From Nansenia antarctica (Eukaryota; Chordata; Actinopteri; Argentiniformes; Microstomatidae), in NCBI GenBank assembly GCA_963989245.1, contig OZ022339.1:24171762-24235761 (forward strand): a stretch of 64,000 nt of DNA. Direction: 5' to 3'. The notes under the pieces were generated by a model, which did not search any database, was not told the DNA's origin, and saw only the letters and a program-made list of their open reading frames with translations. Each line of letters begins with the position of its first letter. Position 1 is the first letter of the stretch. Positions 20,406 through 31,833 of this stretch are shown here, in pieces. A program made the translations under genes and the position numbers.

Positions 20406-21801
20406 CCCTTGCTCCCGTGCATCCTATGTCACGGAGTAGGCGAGCAGCTGAGGAACCTACGAAGCCCCTACACCCCACTTCCACAGGGCACTTAACGGCT
20501 TTCCAGCCAGCCTCCCTGCACTCCGCCGCCAGATCTGCATACTTGGCTCGCTTCCGCTCGTTGGCTGCCTCCAAACCAACCTCCCAAGGGACAGTGAGTT
20601 CGACCAGAAGGACTGTCTTGCAAGCCTCTGACCACATGACCAGGTCTGGTCGGAGCGATGTTTCCACGATCTCCCTGGGGAACTCGAGCTGTCTCCCCAG
20701 ATCGACCCTCATGGTCCACTCACTACCCGGTGCGAGGAGTCTTGCTGTATCTCTCTGACGGGAGGGTTTGACTCTCTCTCCAGCCCTTGCAAACTGGATG
20801 GGATGTCTGTCTGGAGCGGAAGGTCTGCTGTTTGCCTCCTGTCTGCATGACTCTGCCACCTCTGCCAGCTTTTTCAGCACCAGGTCGTGTCGCCATGTGT
20901 AGCGGCCTTGGGACAGCGCTGTCTTGCAGCCTGTCAGGACGTGCTGGAGGCTCGCATTGATGGTGTTGGAAAGGGGGTAGGTCTCTTCGGCAGAAAACCA
21001 TTGGTGGAGGTTTCGGGGACAAGGCAAGGTGTCATATGTTGCTCTGATCAGGAAGCTGAGCCTAGCTTGGGGGATCTTCCACAGGTCAGACCATGACATG
21101 GGCCTGTTTGTGAGACCTTCCCATGATGTCCAGCGCCCTTGCTGGCCCTGGGACACCGCCTTTATGTTAAGGCGTTCCTGCTCAGTTCTTGCCAATTCTG
21201 CCACCACCATGGCCCTTCGATCTTCTTTGGAAGCCTTTGACCAGAACAAGGGAGTCTCGCCCCTTCCAAGGCCTGCTCTACCCTCCTGGACTCTGCCGAC
21301 CACCTCGCGGTGCTTCAGCCGGCCGATTGCCAAATCAACCTCCTCTTGGGCTTTCCACTTCCTTCCAGTTCTTATCTGGGTGCCCGCTGCTCTCACCAGC
21401 TGGTCAGTGGATTCCCTCAGCTCTAGCACCAACCGAGCCTTCTCTTGCTTGTATCCAGAGCTGATGGATCGCAGTGGCAGTTGAAGCGTGTTCCTACCAA
21501 AGAGGCCCACGTCTGAGAGGCATCTTGGCAGTCCCAGCCACTTCCTGATGAACGAGTTTGCCAGCCCGTCCATCTTGCTTACCATTGAGGAGGGGATTTC
21601 GCTCATCTTCAGAGGCCACATCACCCTTTGGTACAGTATGAACTGGTAACACCATACTTTGTACTTTCCGGGGAGCTGGCTCTGGTTGATCCTGGCCAGG
21701 CCATCTGCGAGCTGCTTCCTCACCGTCTCCCCCATCTGCCTGTCAGAAAGCTCTGCTGTGTAGGTTCGACCCAGGCTGCGGACGGGTTGATTTGCCAGCA
21801 A
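20368..21801 (-). pseudogene. LINE ORF fragment with PD-(D/E)xK-type endonuclease
   Basis: An open frame of 477 residues. Early residues (KVWCYQFILYQRVMWPL) match the thumb region after a LINE reverse transcriptase. A Cys/His motif C-x(13)-H lies in HVLTGCKTALSQGRYTWRHD. Near the end RPDLVMWSEACKTVLLVELT is the restriction-like endonuclease core (PD...ExT), followed by GCRGFVGSSAARLL. The last residues (from GSGG) come from the inserted SINE, so the native C-terminus is interrupted. There is no complete RT, so it is a dead copy. Confidence 0.68.
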
Positions 21802-21904
21802 TGGGATGTCCTCACCACCTGCGACAAAGATGGTGTTGTCGCTTCTGACTCCATATATTTACTACTGTGGTGATATAAGCAGCAGGCTACAAACCATCAT
21901 AATG

Positions 21905-21990
21905 TCACGGTGGCATAGTGGTATCGACCGCTGCCATAGTATTTATTCATAATTTTAAGACGGTGGTTCAAATCCCTCTTCCGACACACT
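21905..21990 (+). pseudogene. tRNA-like sequence (SINE head or tRNA pseudogene)
   Basis: TGGCATAGTGG fits the RNA polymerase III A box, and GGTTCAAATCCC about 55 bp further fits the B box. The stems do not fold into a convincing tRNA, so a SINE head or decayed tRNA is more likely than a functional gene. Confidence 0.4.
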
Positions 21991-22643
21991 TTTTACTGCA
22001 TTTCGTTGTCTGAATCTAATCTAAAATCTCATCTAAAAAAGTATGTAGGCTATAAAATGATGGTGCAGGCTAATTTACAAGAACTGACACGATTACAATG
22101 GTGTTTGAAGCCTTTCTGAGTAGTAAATTATGTTCTTCTAACACTGGAACCACGTTATGAAACACCAGTAGCAATCACGAGTTGTTCTACATTCTACAAC
22201 ATTCTACAACATGTGCTACATTGTGCTACCTCTTGATGGGTCTGACATCTTGGAGCACCGGTTGTTGGGAAGTAGGTTACTAGGGAAGGTACACGCGTAC
22301 CTACTCTCCTCGTCCTGATTGGTCAGCTGTCAGAAAGGCGCTTGACGACACACAGCGCATTTCTGAAAAGTTAAATAAATTCAACTGAAAAAGGCGGCGG
22401 CAGCTGCGCTTTTCTCACGCTTTTTAAAAGGCGGCCGTTTTTTCCTTTCCCCATAGGGTTGTATGTAAAAAGACGGTGAAGGCTGCGCTTTAAAAAAAAA
22501 AAAAAGAAGTCAAATTCAGTTCAACTGAAAAAGGCGGCGGCAGCTGCGCTTTTCTCACGCTTTTTAAAAGGCGGCCGCTTTTTTAAAAAAGCGGCAGTTT
22601 TTTCCCTTTTCCCATAGGGTTGTATGTAAAAAGGCGCTGAAGG

Positions 22644-24831
22644 TGTTTTTTATTGGTTTTTATAAAAACGCAACACCGTGTATACAATCAATTAATCAAA
22701 CAATCAGACATTTAAGACATTACATTCAACAACAACCAACATTAAACTAACTAAAGTGCTCAGTGTTCAGTGTATTGTCCAGTGTAGTGTAATGTTCAGT
22801 GTTCAGTGTTCAGTGTCCAGGTTCCAGTGTCGGTAGGAGGCAGGGGTAAAAAACCTGTTCGCTGTGCATCCGGGAAAAAATTCCCCTGCAGCCCTCTAGT
22901 TGTAGAGCGACTACTATCCAGTTTGCCCACCAGTGCAAAGCCGTGGCTCCCCCACCTCCCTCCCCCGAGGGACCCCACACACCCGACTCACCCGACCCGC
23001 CCCACCACCGGCGCATCCGGCCCAGCCCACCAGGCTCAGACTCCTGTAGCCCTTCACGAGGCTAGCCGGACCAGGCGCCCCAGCGGCGGAGCAGATCGAG
23101 CACGCAGGCCGACCGGAGGCCCCCGAGGAGAGGCCCAGAGAGCTCGGCGCATGGCAGGCAAGCAGAGGCGAAAAACCTGTACACAGCTTATCCAGGGAAA
23201 AAGCTCCCTGGCTCTTCTCAGCTTGTTCCGGGCTGGGGGTTGGGGGTTGGCGGGTAGGGGACTGGGCCTGTAGCTGGGGGCCTGGAGTTGGGGGGGGGGG
23301 GGGCCGGAACAGGGGGTTTGGGGTCGCTGAGTTGGAACCTGGGGTTGGTGCTGGGGTGACGTGGTGGTTCCCGCCGGTCTCTGCTCCTGGGTCTGGAAGC
23401 CTGGGTAGGTGTCAGAGCTGGATATGACATGTGCCTGAAAAGATACAGGAGTGAGAGAAGGGAGGTGTGCATGGTTTGTGTAGTGTGCATTTTGGTGTCA
23501 GGCGGGTGATCAGTACTTCCCTGTGACCCAGTGGTGTTGGTCATCCTGGTGCTGGTGGTGCTGGCAGAGACGGCTGGTTCGGCTGTGGGTTGTGTGTGGT
23601 GATATTCTGGTGAGGGTAGGAAGTGGGTCAGTGCTGTGTACATGTGTAGGTGGTGGAAGGTGCAGTAAACTTCCCTGTTGGTGTTGTGCGCTGCTCCTCT
23701 CCTGGTCCTTGTGATGGTGATACTGCTGACCAGGGCTTGTGCTGGAACGGTGGTGAAGGTGATAGTGCAGGAACTGGTGGTGTAGTGAGGTAGGCCCGGG
23801 GTGGGGGGGGGTTGGGCGATGCGGCGCGGCATGGGGGGCGGTTTAGAGGATGACGTCCTTCCATCTCTCCACCCCCCACACCGCTCTTGCTTGATCCGGG
23901 TTATTTTTAAAGTCAACAATAGCATGGTCCCTGAGGAAGAGGGTGATTCTCCTCCCGGGAGGACCATACAGGATGTTCTCGCCCGTCAAGCGGGGCAGGG
24001 TCAGCAGGCTGTTTAGGGAGACAGAGGGAACAAACAGGGCCCAGACCCGCCTGGCCACGGAGCACTCACAGAACAGGTGGTTAATGTGTTCTGTGTCCGT
24101 GCATCCGTGGGGGCATTTCTCAGTCTTTGCGATGTGCCGCCTATGCAAGAATTCCCTAGTGGGGAGACAACCATGAGCAGCCATCCAGGCAATGTCTTTT
24201 TGTTTATTGTTAGTACATTTATGATTAATGTTTTTCCATACCTGTTTGGAGTCCACGGCTGTGCTGGCCTTGGGGTGAGTAATGGTTTCCTTCGACCTTA
24301 TGAAGGTCATAATGTCTTTGTATTTCCATGAGGCCAGCCCAGCCGCGGACAATCCTGTCTTGAAGGCAAAGTCCCTCCATATCTTGTAGACTGGAGGGGG
24401 GTCCCAGCTGTAGGGCACAGTGTGATTTATTAATGCGGTCACCCTGAGTGTCCGGAGGATGGGTGTGGCATAGAATATTTCAAAGAACCTGGCTTTCCTA
24501 TCTTTGTTGTTGATGTTGTTGATGAGGTTGGAGAGTCCCTGTGCCCTAATGATGTTTAGGATGTCTGGGACCCCTTTCCCCCCATTCTCCACTGTTTTGT
24601 ACAGGGTGGTGCGTTTTAGTTTTTCCATCTGGCTCCCCCAGACAAAGGTAAACATGATCCTTTCGATGGTTTTGGATACTGCTCTGTCTGGGGGAAACAC
24701 CCTGCCCAGGTAAAGGAGAATGGGAAGAACAATAGCCTTCAGGACCAGGATCTTGCCTGTCATTGTGAGAGGCCGTGCACTCCACTCACAGATCTTCTTT
24801 TGGACCTGGCGGATGGTCTCCTTCCAGCTCC
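22644..24831 (-). mobile_element. Tx1/L1-type LINE, 5'-truncated, with 17-bp target duplication
   Basis: TAAAAAGGCGCTGAAGG flanks the insertion at 22627-22643 and 24832-24848, a 17-bp target duplication. On the minus strand the element holds the C-terminal part of its ORF2, a ~1.2-kb GC-rich 3' UTR and a short A/T-rich 3' end (ATAAAAACCAATAAAAAACACC). A second, shorter copy lies at 39916-40301. Confidence 0.8.
23843..24831 (-). pseudogene. LINE ORF2 C-terminal fragment (Tx1/L1-like)
   Basis: About 330 codons of the element are open, starting mid-protein (SWKETIRQVQKKICEW) at the truncation point. They include TMTGKILVLKAIVLPILLYL and RTTLYKTVENGGKGVPDI, typical of the region after the RT in L1/Tx1-type LINEs, and a C-terminal Cys/His motif CPHGCTDTEHINHLFCEC. 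The apparent start upstream of 24831 belongs to flanking DNA. Endonuclease and RT are absent, so the copy is dead. Confidence 0.75.
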
Positions 24832-25002
24832 TAAAAAGGCGCTGAAGGCCGCACTTTTTTCTTAAAAAAAAAGAAGTCAAGTGTGAACACCCCCTTAGGG
24901 TGGATTTTAATACATTCTTCGTAGGGAAGAGCACTTTAGTCACGGTAACGGGATCCGGTAAATTAGAATTTAATGTGTCGTTTGGGCACTATTTGTTTTA
25001 CA

Positions 25003-25398
25003 ACAGTTAGTTCCGACCAAGTAATTTGATTGGACAAGAGGCATTCCATGAGTGCTGATATACAGTATAACAGCACTGGGACTTTTAACTATATGTATCA
25101 CTCCGAAATGACCGTTAATACAAAGTAGCTAGCCTGCAGATGTTTGTGTTCAGGTTACTAGGCAACAGTCCAGTTGCGTAACAATTTTTTGTTTTAATTA
25201 GCCAAAATAAATGATTATATAAACAAACAAAATAATCATAATCTGTTGTCACTTATTACTGTAATAATAATAATAATAACTAATAAATTGCGCTGTAGAA
25301 CTGTTGTATAAAGGCAATATCACACGAGAGAGGCCTCGTACCTACGACCGAATCACAGCCGTGCTGATATTCAGTATAACAGCACTCCCTCTCATGTG
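25003..25398. mobile_element. Non-autonomous palindromic element, copy 1
   Basis: The segment shares most of its length, in opposite orientation, with 51455-51880: ACAACAGTTAGTTCCGACCAAG, GGCATTCCATGAGTGCTGAT, TTACTAGGCAACAGTCC, AACTGTTGTATAAAGGCAATATCACAC. Its right end breaks off at the GAAT repeat of the next LINE. It does not code for protein. Confidence 0.65.
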
Positions 25399-26985
25399 AT
25401 GAATGAATGAATGAATGAATGAATGAATGAATGAATGAATGAATGGTCTTTATTGTCATTGCTATAGTACAGGTACCAAACAACGAAATTTGGGAGGGGT
25501 GGCTCCCCTGGTGCTAGGAAAGAAAAAAAAAAAAAAAAACAGGAAGGGAAAGGAGCTGGTTTACATAAATAAAGGCTATGTACACTATCCACTATACTAT
25601 ACTGTACAGGTAAGACGACTAGGGTTGTCATATTGCACATAGTGTTATTGCACATTCATTTAAAGTGTCGCAGTTTGCAGGCTTGAAATGTACACATTTG
25701 TGCCTCAGCACTACACCTGATTTTTTCAATCCAGCAGCTGCCATCAATCCGTCCAGACTGTCCAGGGCCCAGAACCTAGGTCTTTGCTGTGTTCAGGCCC
25801 TGGATGGCCCTGGGGTAGAAGCTGTGCTTCAGTCTGTTTGTCCTTGCGGCCATGGTCCTGTACCGCCTTTTCGAGGGCAGCCGGGCAAAGTGTTCGTACC
25901 CAGGATGGGTTGGGTCTCTGGAGATCTTGGAGGCCTTCCTGAGACAGCGTGTGTTGTACAGCTCTTCCAGAGAGGGGAGGGGGGCGCCGGTGATCTTCTG
26001 GGCTGTACTCACGACTCTCTGTAGCGCATTTCTCTCCGCGGTTGTGCAGCTGGAGAACCAGTTGCAGATGCCGTAGGTGAGGATGCTCTCCACTGCGCCG
26101 CGGTAGAAGGCCACCAGTATCTCCTGCTTGTTGTGTTCCTTCCTGAGGACTCTCAGGAAGTAGAGCCGCTGTTGTGCCTTCTTGATGGTGGCTACTGTGT
26201 TGTTCTTCCAGGACAGGTCATCCTGTATGTGCACCCCCAGGAATCGGAGGGTTGAGACTCTCTCCACGCTCTCTCCGTCGATGAGCAGGGGCTGGATCTC
26301 AGATTTTTTCCTCCTGAAGTCCACGATGATTTCCTGGGTCTTTGACTTGTTCAGCAGAAGGTTGTTAACCTTGCACAGCTTGCTCAGCTGCTCTACCTCA
26401 TCCCTGTACGCCGCCTCCCCCCCCCCCGAGATGCAGCCCACCACGGTGGTGTCGTCTGCAAACTTTACGATGGAGTTGCTGGGGTGGACAGGGGTGAAGT
26501 CATAGGTGTAGAGGTTGTAGAGGATGGGGCTTAGCACGCAGCTCTGGGGGGACCCAGTGCTGAGTCTGAGGGCTGTGGAGGTGTGGGAGCCCACCCGCAC
26601 CCTCTGGGGGCGGTCGGACAGGAAGTCCTTGATCCATGCACATATAGAGTGTGATAGTCCCAGGTCTAGTAGTTTGGTCACTAGCCTGTCTGGAAGGATG
26701 GTGTTGAAGGCAGAGCTGAAGTCCACAAAGAGCAGTCTCGCGTAGCTGTTTCCCCTCTCCAGGTGGGATAGAGTGGCGTGGAGAGTCGTCGCGATGGCGT
26801 CCTCTGTGGACCTGTGGGCTCTGTAGGCGAACTGGTATGGATCCAGGTTGGGCGGGAGGCGTGTGAGTATGTGGGCCCGGACTAGTTTCTCGAAGCACTT
26901 CATGATGATTGGTGTGAGTGCCACCGGGCGGTAGTCGTTTAGGCAGCTCACCGTGCTTTTCTTCGGGACTGGGATGATAGTTGAG
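25396..26985 (-). mobile_element. Rex/CR1-like LINE, 5'-truncated
   Basis: The 3' end is the (GAAT)n repeat at 25399-25446 with the GGTCTTTATTGTCATT...CAACGAAATTTGGGAGGG tail. The coding part is the ORF at 25776-26951. Coding similarity (GTCCCGAAGAAAAGCACGG) continues to about 26985 and then stops, marking the truncation. Other copies of its 3' end are at 13586, 16971 and 28375. Confidence 0.78.
25776..26951 (-). pseudogene. LINE reverse transcriptase fragment (FADD motif)
   Basis: A 391-residue open frame covers most of a non-LTR reverse transcriptase. It has NDYRPVALTPIIMKCFEKLV, YAFR-like QFAYRAHRSTEDA, LLFVDFSSAFNTI (catalytic motif A), GSPQSCVLSPILYNLYTYDF (the usual PQG is PQS) and the catalytic FADDTTVVG. 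The C-terminus HPGYEHFARLPSKRRYR...FYPRAI is typical of Rex1/CR1-like fish LINEs. The N-terminal endonuclease is missing, so it is not autonomous. Confidence 0.78.
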
Positions 26986-27323
26986 GTTTTGCTTAAGTAA
27001 TCGGTTGTTGATTTCTTTGATTTGACTGAGGGCCTACTATACAGGCAGTCATAAGACTGTTTGTTACTCCGTCACGTCACATTGTTATGTTTTGTTTGAT
27101 TTCTTTGATTTGACCAAGGGCTGCCAGGTAAGTGTAAAACCTGGTATGCTACTTCCGGGTGTTGACTAGAGTTTTTTTCTTTTTCTCTCCCCAAGTAGTT
27201 GTCTTGTGCCCTCATGTGTCATGCCCTTCACTTTTAAGTGATGTCTTTATGTTTTTTGTGTGATACTGAATGTTTTTTGTAAATAATTGTAAAATATAAA
27301 ATGTATGCATTTTGATGTATTTC

Positions 27324-27430
27324 CGGGCCGATCTCGGAAGCCAAGCAGGGTCGGGCCAAAAATCCTGTACCTACACCGGGATAGTAGATGGGAGACCGCC
27401 TGGGATGGGAATACCCGGTGCTGTAAGCTT
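27324..27430 (+). pseudogene. 5S rRNA-derived pseudogene
   Basis: GATCTCGGAAGCCAAGCAGG then TCGGGCC matches the 5S A-box region, and ATGGGAGACCGCCTGGGATG then AATACCCGGTGCTGTAAGCTT matches the C-box and 3' end. The first ~35 bases of a 5S gene are missing or diverged. The middle carries an altered segment (AAAAATCCTGTACCTACACC) and a 4-bp duplication (GATG), so it is not functional. A single, isolated, 5'-truncated copy fits either a retroposed 5S RNA or a 5S-headed SINE. Confidence 0.8.
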
Positions 27431-27595
27431 TTCTCAACTCCCACCAGTAGAGTGCACTGTTCCACCATTTTAACAACTGGAACTATATCTTGGTTTTGAC
27501 ACTGCTTTGCAAACTAAAAAACCCAGCTTCATGTACGCCAGACCCCCATGGCCCATCATTTTGGTATCATTGGCAGAGGGTAGTCAACTAGATCT

Positions 27596-27845
27596 CGTGA
27601 GCTTAGGTATAGGGTTCTATCTCCGTTAAGGGCAGTTCAGAGATATTGAGCGTCAAAGTTTTTACATTCCATTATGTTTTGTGAGATGGAACCTTTGTAT
27701 TTTATGAATTACTAACTCAAACATTTCAACATTTTAAAAATAACACCACACAGGCATTAATAAACACCTAATGGATCAGATTATGTAAAAAAAAAACTAG
27801 ATTTTTACAAAAATGGAGATAGAACCTTATAATTCTAACGTCACA
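27596..27845 (+). mobile_element. MITE family with 4-bp target duplication, copy 1
   Basis: Begins CGTGAGCTTAGGTATAGGGT and ends CCTTATAATTCTAACGTCACA; the ends are ~30-bp inverted repeats. It is flanked by ATCT on both sides (27592-27595 and 27846-27849). It does not code for protein. It shares the internal CAGTTCAGAGATATTGAGCG and CACCACACAGGCATTAATAA blocks with the copies at 47115, 50089, 62810 and 63385. Confidence 0.85.
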
Positions 27846-28374
27846 ATCTCTTAGATCTTAAACACAATCCTTTCTACAACGTCATATCTGATGCATGCGT
27901 TTACATTCCATTTCCTTGTTAGGATGAGAGTCACTTCTTAGTCCGTGTCAGTCTGATATAACATTACACAAACAATGTATATGTCATGCTATACAAGTAG
28001 TGGCAAAAGGGTTATGCTTATGGCTAGGCAGCAGAGGACCTGTTATAACACCCATACATTTTGTTAGTACTGTCTAATTTGTGAAGCATCTATGTAGGCC
28101 GTAGGTCTGTATATAAGTATATATGTAGGCCTTAGGTCTGTATATAAGTCTACTAGTCCATATGTTATATGTTTATAAAAGTACACAGTTACATGCATGA
28201 TATGTTTATAAAAGTACACAGTTACATGCTAACTCCCCCTTGTCTATATACCCCCCTGTGAATAGGCCATATAGTGTATAGAAGTATAGAAGTTCACATA
28301 ATAGATACATTCTCAGATGTCTACCGACCACTTATCCACCTATTTTTATTTATATCCCCCCCCCTATTTATGTC

Positions 28375-28482
28375 TCATTCTTGTTTTGTATTATTATCTT
28401 AGGACTGTGTTTGTTTGTTAGCACCTAGGGTTTGCATTTGAATTTCGTTGTTCAGATCATAAATTCATTCATTCATTCACGA
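28375..28482 (+). mobile_element. Rex/CR1-like LINE 3' terminal fragment
   Basis: AGCACCTAGGG...GAATTTCGTTGTTCAGATCA then (ATTC)n is the same 3' end as at 25436, in the opposite orientation. Only about 100 bp remains. Confidence 0.55.
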
Positions 28483-28863
28483 AAAGCCTTCACAAATCAT
28501 AATATGTGTGATCAATGTGATCAAAACTAAAGACATATATAAAGTAAAGCTCTATATATTGTCTGTGACATGTCTATGACAACTGTATGCACTATTCCAG
28601 GTAATTCTGCTCCTCCTGAGACATCTACTGCCCCCCAGCACTGCATCTCCTGAAGACACCAGCTTTTCCCCCCTAAAAACTTCCATTGCCCCCCTTGTAC
28701 TGTTTCTCTGTTTCTCCAGTGTAAAAAAAAACTAGATTTAGAAGAAGGTGATAGAAGAAGGTTTTCCCTTCTATCAATGGCCCCGGGCCTGAGCTGGATT
28801 ACTCTTCCTGCTACGACTGGTGGATTGATGATTCACTTAGCTTAGTTTTCAAATGTATCGATT

Positions 28864-28921
28864 GTAAGTCGCTTTGGAACAAGGCGTCTGCTAAATGCCA
28901 AAAATGTAAATGTAAAATGTA
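28864..28921 (+). mobile_element. SINE tail fragment
   Basis: AAGTCGCTTTGGAACAAGGC then GTCTGCTAAATGCCAAAAATG matches the 3' tail of the tRNA-derived SINE at 20198-20405. The head is lost. Confidence 0.6.
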
Positions 28922-31700
28922 ATTCTAATCCGTTTTATTTTGCTGTAAATCCTGCAGTCTTGAGTCTGTTCATGATGTTCTACGGGGCTGGGAGGGACAG
29001 GGGCAGGACAGGGGCATGCCGGGGCTGGGCTGAGGCTGGGTGTTTATTGGAGCCAGACAGGACATACCTGGCCTTTCATAGGACTTCTTTTCATAGTCAA
29101 GGTGAGTACCGAGGCCCAATGGTTCCCTTATTGTTGCAACATAACGACTCCCAAGGGCCGCAGCAACAGGGTGACAGAGGCTGGGCATTCTGGGACGTTT
29201 TGTAAATGGCTTCATAAAGTCATTAGTGATAGGTGTGCTGTGGACAAGAAAGGGAGAGGTTACAGTGCCTGTTAAATGTGTCAATCAGGTGACAAAACCA
29301 GCCCTTGTCACCTCAATAATAATAATGATTACAGTGCTTCTCAATGCTTTGTTTCATTCAATTATGTTTCAATTGGCTATAAGCCTTCAGTTTTTTACCC
29401 ACTGCGCAGATGACATTGTATTAGCGTCAATACTCTGAGAGAGGATGTTGTGTTGAACCTTATGTGAATAGTTGTCCAGTTAGGTTTTAGACATTTGAAA
29501 ACATTTAGATTTGTTTGATGTAATTATTGTGTGCATCAGCAGCATCACACTTGTCTCTATTGTGAGAACAGAAATGTAATGTTCAACACATTCTTTATGT
29601 TTATGACTGTTGTTGTGTTTCACTCGTTACTCAAAAGTATTCTATAGTGAAGAAAGAAAGGGACACCACAATATCACTAGGCCTATTGCTTATTGTTGGC
29701 CAGATCATTTCAATTTAGTAGTAAACTATCCTTGTTGTGATAGTGACTAACAGCTATATAGGTGAAATTGATTTCGAGACAGAATACAAGTCTTGGTCTC
29801 TACAACCCCTGTGCCCGTATTCAAACCAGTGTCTCTGTAAACGACTGTCATGTGCTCATAAAACATGTAAGCCAGGGGGGGGGTTTCTTGAGCAGTGAGT
29901 TTCAACCCTTTGAGGAGGCTGGTTTAATTGGAAAGGATGGGCCCCTCAATCTCTACTGGCCAAAGTGGCCATGACTATGAAAAGGGGACTTTTGGACAAT
30001 GGGCAGAGTGTATTCCTTGTCTGGCTCCAATACACAATGAGGACAGGTCTTGACTTTGCCGTTGGCAGGAATCATTTTTTAAATCAAACAACATACTATA
30101 GCATACTTCTTCTTGATTATAGCGTCATTCCAAATAATCGCATCTCATTGCGATTGTGAATTTGACCTAATTTGACCCAATCCAGATGTTCTGAGCAAGC
30201 AGCATTCGGGATGGTAGTTATCGGAATATAGTGCTATAGCCTACATACGGCTCAAATATCTAAAGATACGTTTTTCCTTTGTGGAAAAACACGCCAGCAA
30301 ACTCGCGGCTGGGGTGGGTGGTCCGACCCGGCGGTGACGCATCACAGGCCTCTCCATTGTTCAGGCGGAGTCGAGAAACGCTGTGTTTGTCTTGTTCATT
30401 AGGCAATCGGGTGTCAGCTAAGGCGAATAAATACAACACTCTGAAGTCAAAGGGAATAGCGGTTCTCGTCAGTGTTAAATGTGTTACTTAACGCACAGGG
30501 AAACGCTCTCTGCTACTTCCAAATGATGGAAATGAGCTTGGAAAGTTTGCAGAGCTGGTCATAATCCGCAGGTTGAAAGAGGGGATGTATTGTCTTAGAG
30601 TTGTGTAAAGCAAATCACTTCCTTTTAAGATGCCGCTCTGCTTTTCATCTGTTGCTTTCAAGTCTCTAATGCAGCACCAATAATGGAAAGCTCTATTTAT
30701 TTATTTCCTCTAACCGTAACCCCCTATTTATTTAATAGCCTAATGGCTTATATTTACAAAATACGTACAAAAAGTTAATAAAAAGATAATAAAGACTCCT
30801 AAATATCGTATGTTTGATGAAAGCACAGAGAACCTTCCCTGTCACAGCGATGTATTGATGAGATCAAGTGATGGATTATCGGGGTGACTGGGATTAACTC
30901 ACATCGCAGTTTGTAAAACCAGCAGCACCAGTTTGTCAGCGCGCCCAACCTGATGAATGTAACGCCTCGATGATGGCACCGGCAGTTTTTCAATTTTCGG
31001 GCAACACCACAGCTGTAAAAAGACACACTTTGCTTAAAGAGCAATATTCATGCATTTTATGCAAAAGAGTTCACAGGTTTCATAGGCTACTGCATGCGTA
31101 AAAGCATTGTTTTATAATAGGTGGTCATTCCCACTCAAAGACAATTGGAAAAAAAAAAGTGTTTGGCTGACAAGACTCAGATCACTGTTCACTTTGTGGG
31201 GATCAAATTGGCATAAATCAATGCCTATATCACTCACTAATGTCTACATTCAAGTAGGTCTAATAATGTTCCCCTGCAGGCAGATTATATGTAATACAAA
31301 TTAAGAGGAAATAAATCCATCTTGTTAGAGCAATTTCTTGATGAGGATGCTGTGACCAGTGTTTTTTCTTTTTTTAAAAGACGCCCACCAATGGTGAAGC
31401 TATTTGTTCCGCTGCTTGCAGCATCTGCCGGCTAGCTTTGATTTAAAAGAGACCAAATAAGATGATTGGGGAACATCAAGGCTCTCTCAGCGTTAATGAT
31501 TAAATTTGGAGCTCAGATCCATGCAAGAATTTGTAGCTAAATCTCTGAGTTCTCCTACGCCCTCAACGTTTAAGCTTCCTCTAGCCTTGTCATACAAAGG
31601 ACTATTAGGATATTTGACAGACCCAGTTTGGACTACTCCATCCATTAATTGGATGCGTTGTCGGGACGCCCGTTCCTCTCATCTGCTTAAAGACGCGACG
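28922..31700. other. Upstream region of noto, no gene recognised
   Basis: No ORF with family resemblance and no RNA gene. It is mostly unique-looking, moderately AT-rich sequence, unlike the repeat-packed DNA to its left. It could hold cis-regulatory sequence for noto, but nothing here proves that. Confidence 0.4.
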
Positions 31701-31733
31701 GGGGGCTGTTAACACCTCCGTGTTTCGATAGGG

Positions 31734-31740
31734 TATAAAA
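31734..31740 (+). promoter_or_regulatory. TATA box of noto
   Basis: TATAAAA preceded by GATAGGG, 94 bp upstream of the noto ATG. It implies a transcription start near 31765 and a 5' UTR of about 70 nt without an intron. GTTAACACCT just upstream (31708-31717) resembles a T-box half site, a speculative match. Confidence 0.7.
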
Positions 31741-31833
31741 GGGGACTCCTTACGAGGACAGGCAGTACTCATCTCTTTGCTGTACTTGGAGAAACAGCCT
31801 TGCCTTGGACGTATACGTGAACTTCTCCACAAC

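Larger units (their letters stand above)
19870..21860 (-). mobile_element. LINE with restriction-like endonuclease, 5'-truncated
   Basis: The minus strand carries the 3' half of a non-LTR retrotransposon: post-RT region, cysteine motif and endonuclease, then a C-terminus that resumes after a SINE insertion (RKVMKELAEEAEKGSFWLWLRRKHKGW) and a short 3' UTR. The reverse-transcriptase domain itself is missing. The endonuclease pattern suits the R4/Rex6 or a related clade; the clade was not settled. Confidence 0.68.
22375..24900. repeat. Tandem ~130-bp repeat dimer interrupted by a LINE
   Basis: The unit starts TCAACTGAAAAAGGCGGCGG and contains CTCACGCTTTTTAAAAGGCGG and CCCATAGGGTTGTATGTAAA. It occurs once at about 22381-22512 and again from about 22518, where the second unit is cut at 22643 by the Tx1-like LINE and resumes at 24832. 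Outer sequence such as AAGTGTGAACACCCCC recalls hAT-type MITEs. Confidence 0.6.

Noticed and set aside
23218..23967. 249-residue Pro/Thr/Ser-rich minus-strand ORF
   Set aside because: Lies in the GC-rich 3' UTR of the Tx1-like LINE and overlaps its ORF2 end; composition-driven.
24832..24943. N-terminal part of the 366-codon ORF at 23843-24943
   Set aside because: This part lies outside the LINE target duplication and is flanking repeat DNA that happens to be open.
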